This document shows, in pieces, positions 35,612-43,552 of a stretch of DNA of 64,000 nt. The DNA comes from Anderseniella sp963698275. Its GTDB lineage: Bacteria; Pseudomonadota; Alphaproteobacteria; Rhizobiales; Aestuariivirgaceae. The stretch covers positions 868,001 to 932,000 of the forward strand of contig CAVOQE010000001.1 of the NCBI GenBank assembly GCA_963698275.1, in the 5' to 3' direction. A model generated the notes under the pieces. The model made no database searches. It was not told where the DNA came from and saw only the letters and a list, made by a program, of their open reading frames with translations. A program made the translations under genes and the position numbers. Numbering within the stretch: position 1 is the first letter of the stretch; every line of letters starts with the position of its first letter.

Positions 35612-36145
35612 TTATACGATAGAGCGATTCTCTTCGGCTATCGTGGAAGCCTCGTCGAGCAACCGTCCCATCATCATGATCAGGGCAGCAATCACCAGCG
35701 TGGCCAGATTGGTGCTGGAAAGGTTCACCGCAACCATGCCCTGACCGGCGGGCAGGTGAGCAGTCAGGGCGGCAGAGATGGCTGCGCCTGCCGCTATCTG
35801 TGCAACCGCGACGCCTACCAGTGCCTGGCCAAACCGTTTGATGTGGAAGCCGGCGCCGGACGGGAACAGGTCCCCGGTCCGATACAGTTCGAAGAACGCC
35901 CTGACCTGCCACAGGCCATAGAGCAGCAAGAGCGGTGCTATCGACCCGAATATGTGCATCAGCGCTTTCTGCCAGCCTGCCAGGTCTGCCCATTCAACAC
36001 CTTGCAACTGAGCCGGTACGGCTTGCGCAATGTAGCCGGGATACCAGAACACAACGGCACCTGCAGCCACGAACAAGCCGATGCTGATCACGGTGAACCA
36101 GCTCAGCCGAGTTGCCATGCGTGCAATTGATTGTGAGGACTGCAT
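35612..36145 (-). CDS. DUF2975 family membrane protein
   Basis: 177 residues from ATG 36145. Four hydrophobic helices: WFTVISIGLFVAAGAVVFWYPG, LMHIFGSIAPLLLLYGLWQVRAFFELY, FGQALVGVAVAQIAAGAAISAAL, and NLATLVIAALIMMMGRLLDEA. The phrase FFELYRTGDLFPSGAGFHIKRFG is the DUF2975 signature (usually GxxFxxxxxxxLR). Function unknown; the pairing with a YozG-like regulator is conserved across distant bacteria, including spore-formers. The regulator gene starts 28 bases after its stop. Confidence 0.85.
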   Translation of the reverse strand: MQSSQSIARMATRLSWFTVISIGLFVAAGAVVFWYPGYIAQAVPAQLQGVEWADLAGWQKALMHIFGSIAPLLLLYGLWQVRAFFELYRTGDLFPSGAGFHIKRFGQALVGVAVAQIAAGAAISAALTAHLPAGQGMVAVNLSSTNLATLVIAALIMMMGRLLDEASTIAEENRSIV

Positions 36146-36173
36146 GTCGATCTCCTTGCAAGATGTCTTTACA

Positions 36174-36203
36174 TTATCACATTTTATGGTAATAAAAAAT
36201 TAC
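36174..36203. promoter_or_regulatory. candidate operator cluster in a divergent AT-rich promoter
   Basis: Between the DUF2975 gene and the lipoprotein gene at 36239. TTATCAC (36174-36180) and GTAATAA (36189-36195) form an imperfect inverted repeat. GTAAT-AAAAA-ATTAC (36189-36203) is a perfect 5-5-5 one. Both are good candidates for the XRE regulator encoded at 35374. Confidence 0.4.
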
Positions 36204-36238
36204 TGTAAAACAATAAAAATTAAATTCAAGGCATTAAT

Positions 36239-36832
36239 ATGAACCTCCTTAACCACATAGCCAGAACAGCCTTGATGTGCGCAATTCTGGCAAGTTGTGC
36301 CACGATTCCCGTCACCAGCATCTACAAGTTGCGCAACTTTGATCTGGCCACGACCGATGTCTCCAGACTGCGAGTTGCCGTACAGGTACCGCGGTCCATA
36401 AGGATCAGGCCGGCAGGGGTCACGATGATTGTTGCCGCGCGTCTGGAAAACGGTTCTTTCAATCAGCAGGAAGCCTTCGTGCTGGAGGAGCTTGACAGGC
36501 TGACAGGTTCTGCAGAACCGCAGCCGAAACCGGCAAAATGGACGCACGTTGCGGCATACCGACTGAAGTCTGCTGATACGGATCGCATCTCCGGATTCAG
36601 GGAAAAAATTGCGCAGCTGAAACAACGCCACGGTGATGAAGTCACAGGCTCAATCAGTATCGATGTAGACAGTTGTGCCAGGACACTGATTGCCGATGGC
36701 CCGGTCCTCATCACCACCTGGATCAAGTCTGAAGAGACGGTTGAATACGTTGTGTTGAACCGCAATCTCGACCTGCGCCGTGAATCCGAAAAGGCCCGTC
36801 AGGTGCTGGAGATCAAACCATGTCAAAACTGA
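36239..36832 (+). CDS. predicted lipoprotein, function unknown
   Basis: 197 residues from ATG 36239, with AAGG just upstream. The signal ends in the lipobox LASC (Cys20). The mature part is polar: SIYKLRNFDLATTDVSRLRVAVQVPRSIRIRPAGVTMIVAA, then a charged segment with LKQRHGDEVTGSISIDVDSCARTLIADGPVLITTWIKSEETVEY. Two cysteines remain in the mature chain (DSCAR; KPCQN). I do not recognise a family. Its stop overlaps the start of a second lipoprotein gene by 13 bases, so they are co-translated and may form a pair. Confidence 0.7.
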   Translation: MNLLNHIARTALMCAILASCATIPVTSIYKLRNFDLATTDVSRLRVAVQVPRSIRIRPAGVTMIVAARLENGSFNQQEAFVLEELDRLTGSAEPQPKPAKWTHVAAYRLKSADTDRISGFREKIAQLKQRHGDEVTGSISIDVDSCARTLIADGPVLITTWIKSEETVEYVVLNRNLDLRRESEKARQVLEIKPCQN

Positions 36833-37023
36833 TGATGATATTGCTTTCAGTGCTGCTTGGTCTGGTGTTGACGGCATGCAGCACGCGCGACGTTCAAGAC
36901 ACTGTCATTTCTGCAACCGACGGCGCAATTCGCAGCAATTGCGAACGAGCCGCGAACTGCGAGGTGTACTGCAAGAGCGCCGAGGCCATCAAAACCCATG
37001 ATGGGCGGTGTATCGGAGAGTGA
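36820..37023 (+). CDS. small predicted lipoprotein
   Basis: 67 residues from ATG 36820. A hydrophobic signal (MSKLMMILLSVLLGLVLTAC) ends with the lipobox LTAC (Cys20). The mature 47 residues contain four further cysteines (SNCERAANCEVYCKS, DGRCIGE), consistent with two disulfides in the periplasm. Overlap with the upstream lipoprotein gene (36239-36832) indicates co-expression. Function unknown; size and cysteine pattern recall entericidin-like or other tiny cell-envelope lipoproteins only superficially. Confidence 0.65.
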   Translation: MSKLMMILLSVLLGLVLTACSTRDVQDTVISATDGAIRSNCERAANCEVYCKSAEAIKTHDGRCIGE

Positions 37024-37044
37024 AGCCGATGTCAGCGGGATGGG

Positions 37045-37890
37045 CTAACGGCCTTCGCGCCGGGCCATGAAGGCAAGCCGTTCAAACAGGGCGACGTCCT
37101 GTTCGTTCTTCAACAACGCACCATGCAGCGGCGGGATGACCTTGGTCGGGTCTTTCTGGCGCAGCGTTTCCGGGGTGACATCCTCATTGAGCAGCAGCTT
37201 TATCCAGTCGAGGAGTTCAGACGTTGACGGCTTCTTCTTCAGGCCCGGCACATCGCGAACCTCATAAAAGATATTGAGAGCTTCACTGACCAGGCGCTGC
37301 TTCAGGCCTGGATAGTGGACTTCAATGATTTCGGCCATGGTATCGGGGTCGGGAAACTTGATGAAGTGGAAGAAACACCGGCGCAGGAAGGCGTCCGGGA
37401 GTTCCTTTTCGTTGTTGGAGGTAATGATCACGACCGGCCGGTTTTCCGCCTTTATGGTTTCACCGGTCTCATAGACATGGAACTCCATGCGGTCGAGTTC
37501 CTGCAGCAGATCGTTCGGAAACTCGATATCCGCCTTGTCAATCTCGTCAATCAGCAGCACTGAGCGCTGGTCGGCCGTGAATGCCTCCCACAGTTTGCCG
37601 CGCTTGATGTAGTTCTTGATGTCGTGCACGCGTTCATCGCCCAGCTGGCTGTCGCGAAGACGCGATACCGCATCATATTCGTACAGGCCCTGCTGGGCCT
37701 TGGTCGTGGACTTGATGTGCCATTCCAGCAGCGGCGTATCAATTGCCTTGGCAACTTCGTGGGCCAGAACGGTTTTGCCGGTGCCTGGCTCACCCTTGAT
37801 CAAAAGCGGACGCTCCAGCACGATTGCCGCATTAACGGCCACACGCAGGTCTTCGGTAGCGATATAGTCGCTGGTGCCTTCAAATCTCAT
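37045..37890 (-). CDS. MoxR-family AAA+ ATPase
   Basis: 281 residues from ATG 37890. Walker A is GEPGTGKT (33-40), Walker B VLLIDEID (111-118), sensor 1 region VVIITSNNEKELPDAFLRRCFFHFIKFPD, and the MoxR lid. The entry motif MRFEGTSDYIATEDLRVAVNAAIVLERPLLIKG is typical of the CoxD/MoxR branch that works with a VWA protein to assemble metal-containing enzymes. The expected CoxE-like partner is not adjacent; a matching one is at 6829-8007 in the same window. It diverges from dksA. Confidence 0.9.
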   Translation of the reverse strand: MRFEGTSDYIATEDLRVAVNAAIVLERPLLIKGEPGTGKTVLAHEVAKAIDTPLLEWHIKSTTKAQQGLYEYDAVSRLRDSQLGDERVHDIKNYIKRGKLWEAFTADQRSVLLIDEIDKADIEFPNDLLQELDRMEFHVYETGETIKAENRPVVIITSNNEKELPDAFLRRCFFHFIKFPDPDTMAEIIEVHYPGLKQRLVSEALNIFYEVRDVPGLKKKPSTSELLDWIKLLLNEDVTPETLRQKDPTKVIPPLHGALLKNEQDVALFERLAFMARREGR

Positions 37891-38154
37891 ATTGCTGGTC
37901 TGGCCTTTCTTCTTTTGTCATCGCGCTCGCGAACAGGCTTTGTGCCCTAAGCTGGTATCACTGGCAATGGCCAGCATGACAGTGCGGGACATCTGGAATC
38001 AGTGTTATGCGAATTTCCCGCAAGCTGGTAACGGCCAATAACCCTTCATGGAATCACTTTTCACTGCCCGTCTCATTAACCGGTTGCGCCCGCGTTGCGC
38101 GGACGATATAGAGGCGCAATCAGTCGCAGTTTTTCGAACCGAGGATTGAAGTTC

Positions 38155-38571
38155 ATGGGAGAGAACAAACCGATTCCGCTATCCAAGCTGGAAAAGGAGC
38201 CGTTCATGAGCGAACGGCAACAAGAATACTTCCGGGCAAAGCTTCTTGCCTGGAAAGAGGACATTCTGCGTGAAAGCCGTGAGACACTGCAAAACCTGCA
38301 GACGGAAAATCTCGTACTGCCGGATGCGGCAGACAGGGCGTCCACGGAGACGGACCGGTCGCTGGAGCTTCGCACCCGTGACAGACAGCGCAAGCTGGTC
38401 GCAAAAATTGAAGATGCCTTGAAGCGCATTGACGACGGTGTTTACGGGTATTGCGAAGAAACCGGTGAGCCGATTTCACTTCGCCGCCTGGACGCCCGTC
38501 CCATCGCCACGCTTTCTGTTGAGGCCCAGGAGCGTCACGAGCGTCGCGAAAAGGTCTATCGCGACGATTGA
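38155..38571 (+). CDS. dksA: DksA-family transcription factor, single-cysteine type
   Basis: 138 residues from ATG 38155 (GAGG about 10 bases upstream). The coiled coil runs through FRAKLLAWKEDILRESRETLQNLQ with the tip region LPDAADRASTETDRSLELRTRDR, which carries the DxxDxA-type acidic tip. The globular end has only one of the four zinc cysteines (YGYCEETGEPISLRRLDARPIATLS: Cys, Thr, Ser, Ala at the four positions), so it should be zinc-independent, as expected in alphaproteobacteria. It binds RNA polymerase's secondary channel and works with ppGpp. A strong terminator follows at 38615-38649. Confidence 0.92.
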   Translation: MGENKPIPLSKLEKEPFMSERQQEYFRAKLLAWKEDILRESRETLQNLQTENLVLPDAADRASTETDRSLELRTRDRQRKLVAKIEDALKRIDDGVYGYCEETGEPISLRRLDARPIATLSVEAQERHERREKVYRDD

Positions 38572-38614
38572 ACGACGGCTTCAGCCGGAATCAGGGCGAG
38601 ACAGCCATAAACCA

Positions 38615-38649
38615 ACGGGCCGAAGTTGCTGACTTCGGCCCGTTTTTTA
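38615..38649 (+). terminator. Rho-independent terminator of dksA
   Basis: ACGGGCCGAAGT-TGCTG-ACTTCGGCCCGT forms a perfect 12-base stem with a five-base loop, followed by TTTTTT. It begins about 43 bases past the dksA stop. Confidence 0.92.
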
Positions 38650-38674
38650 TTCATCCAGGGGTGCGATCTGACAG

Positions 38675-38780
38675 CTAGAGCAACATGGGTTCAATTGAAC
38701 CCATAAAGTTGCTCTAGCACTTTGAAAGCGATCAATTTTATGGTTTTTGATTGATTCAATCAAAAACCATACTGATCTAG
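38675..38780 (+). repeat. two-hairpin interspersed repeat, copy B
   Basis: The reference copy: CTAGAGCAAC...GTTGCTCTAG (38675-38716) enclosing the perfect 20-base palindrome centred in ATGGGTTCAATTGAACCCAT, linker CACTTTGAAAGC, then GATCA...TGATC (38730-38777) enclosing ATGGTTTTTGATTG / CAATCAAAAACCAT. Both outer ends read CTAG. The right end touches the TGA stop of the FliO-like gene (38781). Confidence 0.9.
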
Positions 38781-39293
38781 TCATTTCTGATCCAGATCGT
38801 GTTCCACTGCCCGCAGGTTCAGCGGGCGATCGGCTGGTGCGGGTTCTGCGAAAACCGCTGGCCGCGGCGCGGGACGGGATCCCATCGGGCGAACATTTCC
38901 GGCAGGATCGGCGGTTCCCAAGGGAGGCGCTTCTGTTACCGGTCGTGCTGGAGGCGCAGCCGGAATACCGTCAATGGCATCAGCTGCCAGATTCCTGCTT
39001 CTCTTGGCGCCCGCCGCGGCACCCTGACGCGAGGGTTTGGTGCTGATACCGGCCTCGATGACCACGTCCTGTGACCCACCGACCAGTACCAGGTGTTCCA
39101 CATCATCGCGGCGTACCAGCACAAGGAAACGGGATTTGTCGACTTCATAGTATTCGGAAATTCCAAGGCGGGAGCCGCGCTTGGCACGCACACGACCGCC
39201 AAGTGCACGTATCATCAGCCAGGCGAATATGAGTACCGCCAGTATAACACAGCCAAGATATATCCAGTTCATATAAGGCTCTAGAAGTTCCAT
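38781..39293 (-). CDS. FliO-like single-pass membrane protein
   Basis: 170 residues from ATG 39293. One N-terminal helix (MNWIYLGCVILAVLIFAWLMIRAL) precedes a small cytoplasmic domain (GSRLGISEYYEVDKSRFLVLVRRDDVEHLVLVGGSQDVVIEAGI), which matches the FliO pattern of KSRFLVLV...HLVLVGG. A Pro/Ala-rich tail follows (AAPPARPVTEAPP). FliO assists flagellar export-gate assembly; proteins of this type lie beside cckA in many Rhizobiales whether or not other flagellar genes are near, so a flagellar role here is not certain. It is divergent from cckA. Confidence 0.6.
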   Translation of the reverse strand: MELLEPYMNWIYLGCVILAVLIFAWLMIRALGGRVRAKRGSRLGISEYYEVDKSRFLVLVRRDDVEHLVLVGGSQDVVIEAGISTKPSRQGAAAGAKRSRNLAADAIDGIPAAPPARPVTEAPPLGTADPAGNVRPMGSRPAPRPAVFAEPAPADRPLNLRAVEHDLDQK

Positions 39294-39380
39294 TTCTGTT
39301 CCCGATATTTGCGTTGGTCTGCTTGGTTTGTCCGTACCATGTACAACAATTGCACATCAATGCGGTCAAGCGCCAGTATT

Positions 39381-39397
39381 GTTAGGTTGAATCTAAC
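39381..39397. promoter_or_regulatory. inverted repeat in the fliO-like / cckA divergent promoter
   Basis: GTTAG-N7-CTAAC is a perfect 5-base inverted repeat placed about 87-103 bases upstream of cckA and the same distance from the divergent gene, the geometry expected of a dimeric regulator operator. Confidence 0.4.
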
Positions 39398-39483
39398 GCT
39401 GGTTTAGGGCTGATACATGGCACAATTCACCTATACTTGCACCTGATTCGGGGCGATGCGGCACGTCAGGCACATTGGGGTAC

Positions 39484-42093
39484 ATGAGCAAAGATATTCA
39501 AATCGAACCGGAGAACGGTTCCTCGAACCATGTCAAGACACCCGCTCCGCCGCCTGACAAAGAAGCAGACTGGGCGTCGGCACAGGTGACTCCCGTTCGC
39601 GAACTGCGCCCGGCACAGTCCGATGGCAAGCCCGTACTTAGTCTTCTGCTGGCAATTTCGCTGGCCATAATCGTGTACTTTGCCGTTCAGACAACAAGTG
39701 CCATTGTCCCGCAAGTCGTCATGGTGGCGCTGGCGCTGATGTCGCTTACCGGACTGCTGGCCGTGTTTGGCGCGCTTGCGGGTTTCGTGCATTTCGGGCG
39801 GGCACCGCGGCAGAAAGAATTCTTTGATCAGTTGTTTGATGCTGTAGGCGAACCGTGTGTGGTGTCGGACGCACGTGGTTTGATCATCTACTCCAACACG
39901 TCCTATCAACAGCTTGTCTCTGCATCCGGCCAGGGCAGGATAGTCAATCTTGAGACATTGTATTCCGGTTATCCGGATGTGTCGGAACGGGTTTACCGCC
40001 TGGCGCGCGCCGCGCGTGAGGGCAAGGAGGCATCCGAGCAGTTCAGGCTGGCGGCAGGATCGGCCGCCGCAGGCGCCCGCAGCGATGCGGCAGCATGGCT
40101 GCGCCTGCAGGTCAAGCCGCTGAAAGTCGGAGCCGGCCAGCCCTATTCGGTGTGGCGCCTCGTTGACGAGACGGATGCCCGCGCGTCCCAGGAAGACGCC
40201 TTTGAAAATCTGCAGTACATCATCAATTATCTCGACCATGCACCGGCAGGGTTCTTCTCAACCACGGCAGACGGCGCCATAGCCTATGTCAATGCCACGC
40301 TGGCAGAATGGCTGGGACTGGACCTGTCAGCGACCACTGACGGCAACCTGAGACTATCGGATATCGTCACCGACAAGGGGGCCAAACTGCTCGGCGGTAT
40401 TGAGCCTGAGGCGGGCCGGCCGGTAACAGAAGTATTCGACCTGGACCTGGCGACCCGGACAGGCGAGACAATCCCGGCCCGCGTGGTGCATCGATGTGAA
40501 TTTGACAGTGAAGGCAAATTGCAGCCGTCGCGGACACTGGTGCTGGACAGACGTGCCCATTTCGCGGTCGAGAAAAACTCCGGCGAAGCCCAGGTTCAGA
40601 TTTCGCGGCTGTTCAATTCCCTGCCGATCGGCATCGTGCAATTGAATCCCAAGGGCACAATCGAAACCATGAACGCAGCGTTCCTTGAACTCGCGCCGAA
40701 AGCCAAGCGGCGTGGTTCCCTGTCGAGACTCGTGCGTGAAGATGAACGCGAAATACTCGACCGGCTTGTCGCTGATGCGGTTGCGGGCAAGGCGGTAGCC
40801 AAGCCGACTGATGTTCATTTCCTGGGTACGGAGGAGACCTCCGGCCAGGTCTACTGTGTAGCCGACGAAACCGGTGGCAAGGGGGCCGTCATGGTGTTTG
40901 CCGTGGACACCACAAAGCACTCATCGCTTGAGACGCAGCTTGCACAGAGCCAGAAGATGCAGGCCGTAGGCCAGCTTGCCGGTGGCGTTGCGCATGATTT
41001 CAACAATGTGCTGACGGCAATCATCGGCTTTTCCGACCTGCTGCTGGCACGTCACCGCCCGACCGATCCGTCGTTTGCCGACATCATGAACATCAAGCAG
41101 AACGCCAACAGGGCTGCTAATCTGGTGCGCCAGTTGCTGGCGTTCTCGCGCCGCCAGACCTTGCGGCCTGAAGTTCTGTCCCTGACCGATGTGCTGGCGG
41201 ACCTCGGCAACCTGCTTGGCCGCCTGCTCGGTGAAACGGTCGAACTGAAGATCGTGCATGGCCGCGATCTCGACCGTATCAAGGTCGATATCAACCAGTT
41301 TGAGCAGGTGGTGATCAATTTGTGTGTGAATGCGCGCGATGCCATGCCGGATGGCGGCGTACTGACACTGAGATCCAGCAACGTGTCCGCAGTCGAATCG
41401 GAGAGCGTCAAGCCCGGCCTGATGCCGCCTGGAGAGTATGTTCTTCTGGAGGTCGCCGACACCGGCACCGGCATGCCGCAGGATGTGCTCGACAAGATTT
41501 ACGAACCGTTTTTCTCGACCAAGGAAGTGGGCAAGGGAACCGGGCTTGGATTGTCGACGGTGTATGGCATCATCAAGCAGACCGGCGGTTTTATCTTCTG
41601 CGACAGTGAAATGGGCAAGGGCACCACATTCAAGGTTTACCTGCCGCAATACATCGAAACGCAGGAAGAAGTATCGGCACGCGTGGCGGAAGCTGCAACC
41701 GGCGAACCGAAGAGCGTGGACCTGACCGGCACTGGCACCATCCTGCTGGTCGAGGATGAAGATGCCGTGCGCTCGTTCGCCAAGCGGGCGCTGGAGTCGC
41801 GCGGCTATACGGTGCTGGAAGCCGATTCCGGTGAGGTCGGGCTGGAAGTGCTGGAAGAATATGGCGCTGAACCCGATCTGATCGTGTCAGACGTGGTGAT
41901 GCCTGAAATGGACGGGCCAAGCATGCTGCGCGAACTGCGCAAGCGCGGGGTCAAGACCAAGATCGTGTTCATTTCGGGTTATGCCGAAGATGCGTTTGAG
42001 AAAAACCTCGAGGGCCAGACGGATTTTGCCTTTCTGCCCAAGCCGTTCACCCTCAAACAGCTTGCCGAAGCCGTGAAGGAAGCCATAGGCTGA
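39484..42093 (+). CDS. cckA: cell-cycle hybrid histidine kinase CckA
   Basis: 869 residues; the ATG at 39484 is preferred to the upstream TTG at 39475. Two membrane helices (residues 51-70 and 78-100) are followed by PAS domains (about 110-230, 240-360, 370-480). The histidine kinase core follows: His504 in AGGVAHDFNNVLTAIIGFSDLL, ATPase motifs NLCVNARDAM, EVADTGTGMP and GKGTGLGLSTV. The C-terminal receiver has Asp803 (LIVSDVVMPEMDG). This is the CckA architecture: it phosphorylates CtrA and CpdR through ChpT to control the cell cycle in alphaproteobacteria. Gene order dksA, fliO-like, cckA matches other Rhizobiales. Confidence 0.93.
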   Translation: MSKDIQIEPENGSSNHVKTPAPPPDKEADWASAQVTPVRELRPAQSDGKPVLSLLLAISLAIIVYFAVQTTSAIVPQVVMVALALMSLTGLLAVFGALAGFVHFGRAPRQKEFFDQLFDAVGEPCVVSDARGLIIYSNTSYQQLVSASGQGRIVNLETLYSGYPDVSERVYRLARAAREGKEASEQFRLAAGSAAAGARSDAAAWLRLQVKPLKVGAGQPYSVWRLVDETDARASQEDAFENLQYIINYLDHAPAGFFSTTADGAIAYVNATLAEWLGLDLSATTDGNLRLSDIVTDKGAKLLGGIEPEAGRPVTEVFDLDLATRTGETIPARVVHRCEFDSEGKLQPSRTLVLDRRAHFAVEKNSGEAQVQISRLFNSLPIGIVQLNPKGTIETMNAAFLELAPKAKRRGSLSRLVREDEREILDRLVADAVAGKAVAKPTDVHFLGTEETSGQVYCVADETGGKGAVMVFAVDTTKHSSLETQLAQSQKMQAVGQLAGGVAHDFNNVLTAIIGFSDLLLARHRPTDPSFADIMNIKQNANRAANLVRQLLAFSRRQTLRPEVLSLTDVLADLGNLLGRLLGETVELKIVHGRDLDRIKVDINQFEQVVINLCVNARDAMPDGGVLTLRSSNVSAVESESVKPGLMPPGEYVLLEVADTGTGMPQDVLDKIYEPFFSTKEVGKGTGLGLSTVYGIIKQTGGFIFCDSEMGKGTTFKVYLPQYIETQEEVSARVAEAATGEPKSVDLTGTGTILLVEDEDAVRSFAKRALESRGYTVLEADSGEVGLEVLEEYGAEPDLIVSDVVMPEMDGPSMLRELRKRGVKTKIVFISGYAEDAFEKNLEGQTDFAFLPKPFTLKQLAEAVKEAIG

Positions 42094-42127
42094 TCCCGGT
42101 CAGAATGGCAGGGAAGCAATCGGTAAA

Positions 42128-43435
42128 ATGGCGCAAGTCTCACCCATGGCAGATGTGACCAGGTTGCCACCGTCCCTGTGGGCGGCCACGGCACAGGAGA
42201 CTTTTTCAGGGCATGCGCTGGAAGGCGAGCACAGCTTTGACATTGTGATTGTCGGCGGCGGCTTCACCGGCCTGTCGGCGGCTCTTCATGCCAGCCAGGC
42301 AGGCGCCCGTGTTTGTGTGCTGGAGGCGGGTGAGCCCGGGTGGGGGGCGTCAGGCCGAAATGGCGGGCAGGTGATCCCCGGCTTCAAATGGGACCCTGAT
42401 GACCTGGTGGCAAAGTTCGGTGAAGAGGCCGGCGAGCGGCTGGTGGCGTTTTCAGGATCTGCGCCTGACCTGGTGTTCGACCTCATCACCCGGCATGACA
42501 TCCGCTGCGCTGCGAGCCGCCAGGGCTGGCTGCAGGCGGTTCACACCGAAAAAGCGGTAAAGGCGGCTGAGCTCAGGGCTGCGCAATGGCAGGCACGCGG
42601 TGCATCGGTTGGTTTTGTACGCGGTGACGAAGCACAAGCACTGATCGGATCGCCCGCCTATGTGGCAGCTCTGGTCGAGCCGCGCGGGGGCAAGTTGAAC
42701 CCCTTGTCCTATGCCAGGGGACTGGCGCGGGCTGCTGTTTCTGCGGGAGCGACGATATCGCCGGGGTCACCTGTGACCTCGTTGCAGCAAATGAGCGGCA
42801 AATGGATCACCTCGACACCGACAACGAATATAACTGCGGAGAAGGTATTGCTGGCGACCAATGGCTATACTGACGGGCTGTGGCCGAAACTCCGGCAGAC
42901 CATCATACCGGTCGCCAGCTTCATTGTTGCAACAAGGCCGCTGTCGGACAATGTGCGCCGGACCATTCTGCCACAAGGCCATGTGATCTCGGATACCCGG
43001 CGGCTGCTGACCTATTCACGGCTGGATGAAGAAGGCCGGCTGGTCGTCGGGGCGCGGGGCAAGTGGCAGGATCCTGCCCGGCGCAGTGATTTTGACCATG
43101 TGGTGCGGCAACTGCATGAGCTGTTTCCGCAGGTCGGTGACATTGGTGACGCAGAATTTTTCTGGTCGGGCAGGGTGGCCATCACGCCGGACTACCTGCC
43201 GCATGTCCACCAACCGGCCCCCGGTCTGCTGATCGTACTGGGCTACAACGGCCGCGGCGTTGCCATGGCGACCGCCATGGGCGCTGCAGCGGGAAACTAT
43301 GCCGTAAGCGATGACAGGAACGAGTTGCCGTTGCCCGGCAGCGCGATTTCGCCGATACCGCTGCATGGCGCGCGGCGCGGCTATGTGGCCGCCATGTCCG
43401 CCTGGTACAGGATGCTGGATGGCCTCGGGCTTTAG
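42128..43435 (+). CDS. FAD-dependent amine oxidoreductase (PuuB/OrdL-like)
   Basis: 435 residues from ATG 42128 (a second ATG at 42146 is possible). The dinucleotide fold is DIVIVGGGFTGLSAALHASQAGARVCVLEAG (from residue 38), then GWGASGRNGGQVIPGFKWDP, the hallmark of the DAO-family oxidases such as gamma-glutamylputrescine oxidase. Later blocks: GGKLNPLSYARGLARAAVSAGA, VLLATNGYT, DTRRLLTYSRLDEEGRLVVGARG and FWSGRVAITPDYLPHVHQ, closing with GYNGRGVAMATAMG. It oxidises a C-N bond of an amine or N-substituted amino acid. The substrate is not determined. It begins the catabolic block that extends to 52.4 kb. Confidence 0.8.
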   Translation: MAQVSPMADVTRLPPSLWAATAQETFSGHALEGEHSFDIVIVGGGFTGLSAALHASQAGARVCVLEAGEPGWGASGRNGGQVIPGFKWDPDDLVAKFGEEAGERLVAFSGSAPDLVFDLITRHDIRCAASRQGWLQAVHTEKAVKAAELRAAQWQARGASVGFVRGDEAQALIGSPAYVAALVEPRGGKLNPLSYARGLARAAVSAGATISPGSPVTSLQQMSGKWITSTPTTNITAEKVLLATNGYTDGLWPKLRQTIIPVASFIVATRPLSDNVRRTILPQGHVISDTRRLLTYSRLDEEGRLVVGARGKWQDPARRSDFDHVVRQLHELFPQVGDIGDAEFFWSGRVAITPDYLPHVHQPAPGLLIVLGYNGRGVAMATAMGAAAGNYAVSDDRNELPLPGSAISPIPLHGARRGYVAAMSAWYRMLDGLGL

Positions 43436-43526
43436 GGTCCTGCCCGCATGGAAGCATGCTCTGTAAGGTTGAGGGGTTTCCGGGACCGTTAGCGGCCGCA
43501 GAGCGGACCTGGCGACCGTCAAATGG

Positions 43527-43552
43527 TTCAATCAAAAGCCATACTGATCTAG
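43527..43552 (+). repeat. two-hairpin repeat remnant, copy C
   Basis: Only the last 26 bases of the element remain (TTCAATCAAAAGCC then ATACTGATCTAG). The final CTA on the plus strand (43549-43551) is the TAG stop of the alpha/beta hydrolase on the minus strand. Confidence 0.75.

Noticed and set aside
38155..38571. Loss of zinc cysteines in DksA as damage
   Set aside because: Single-cysteine DksA is usual in alphaproteobacteria and the coiled-coil tip is intact, so it is a normal variant.
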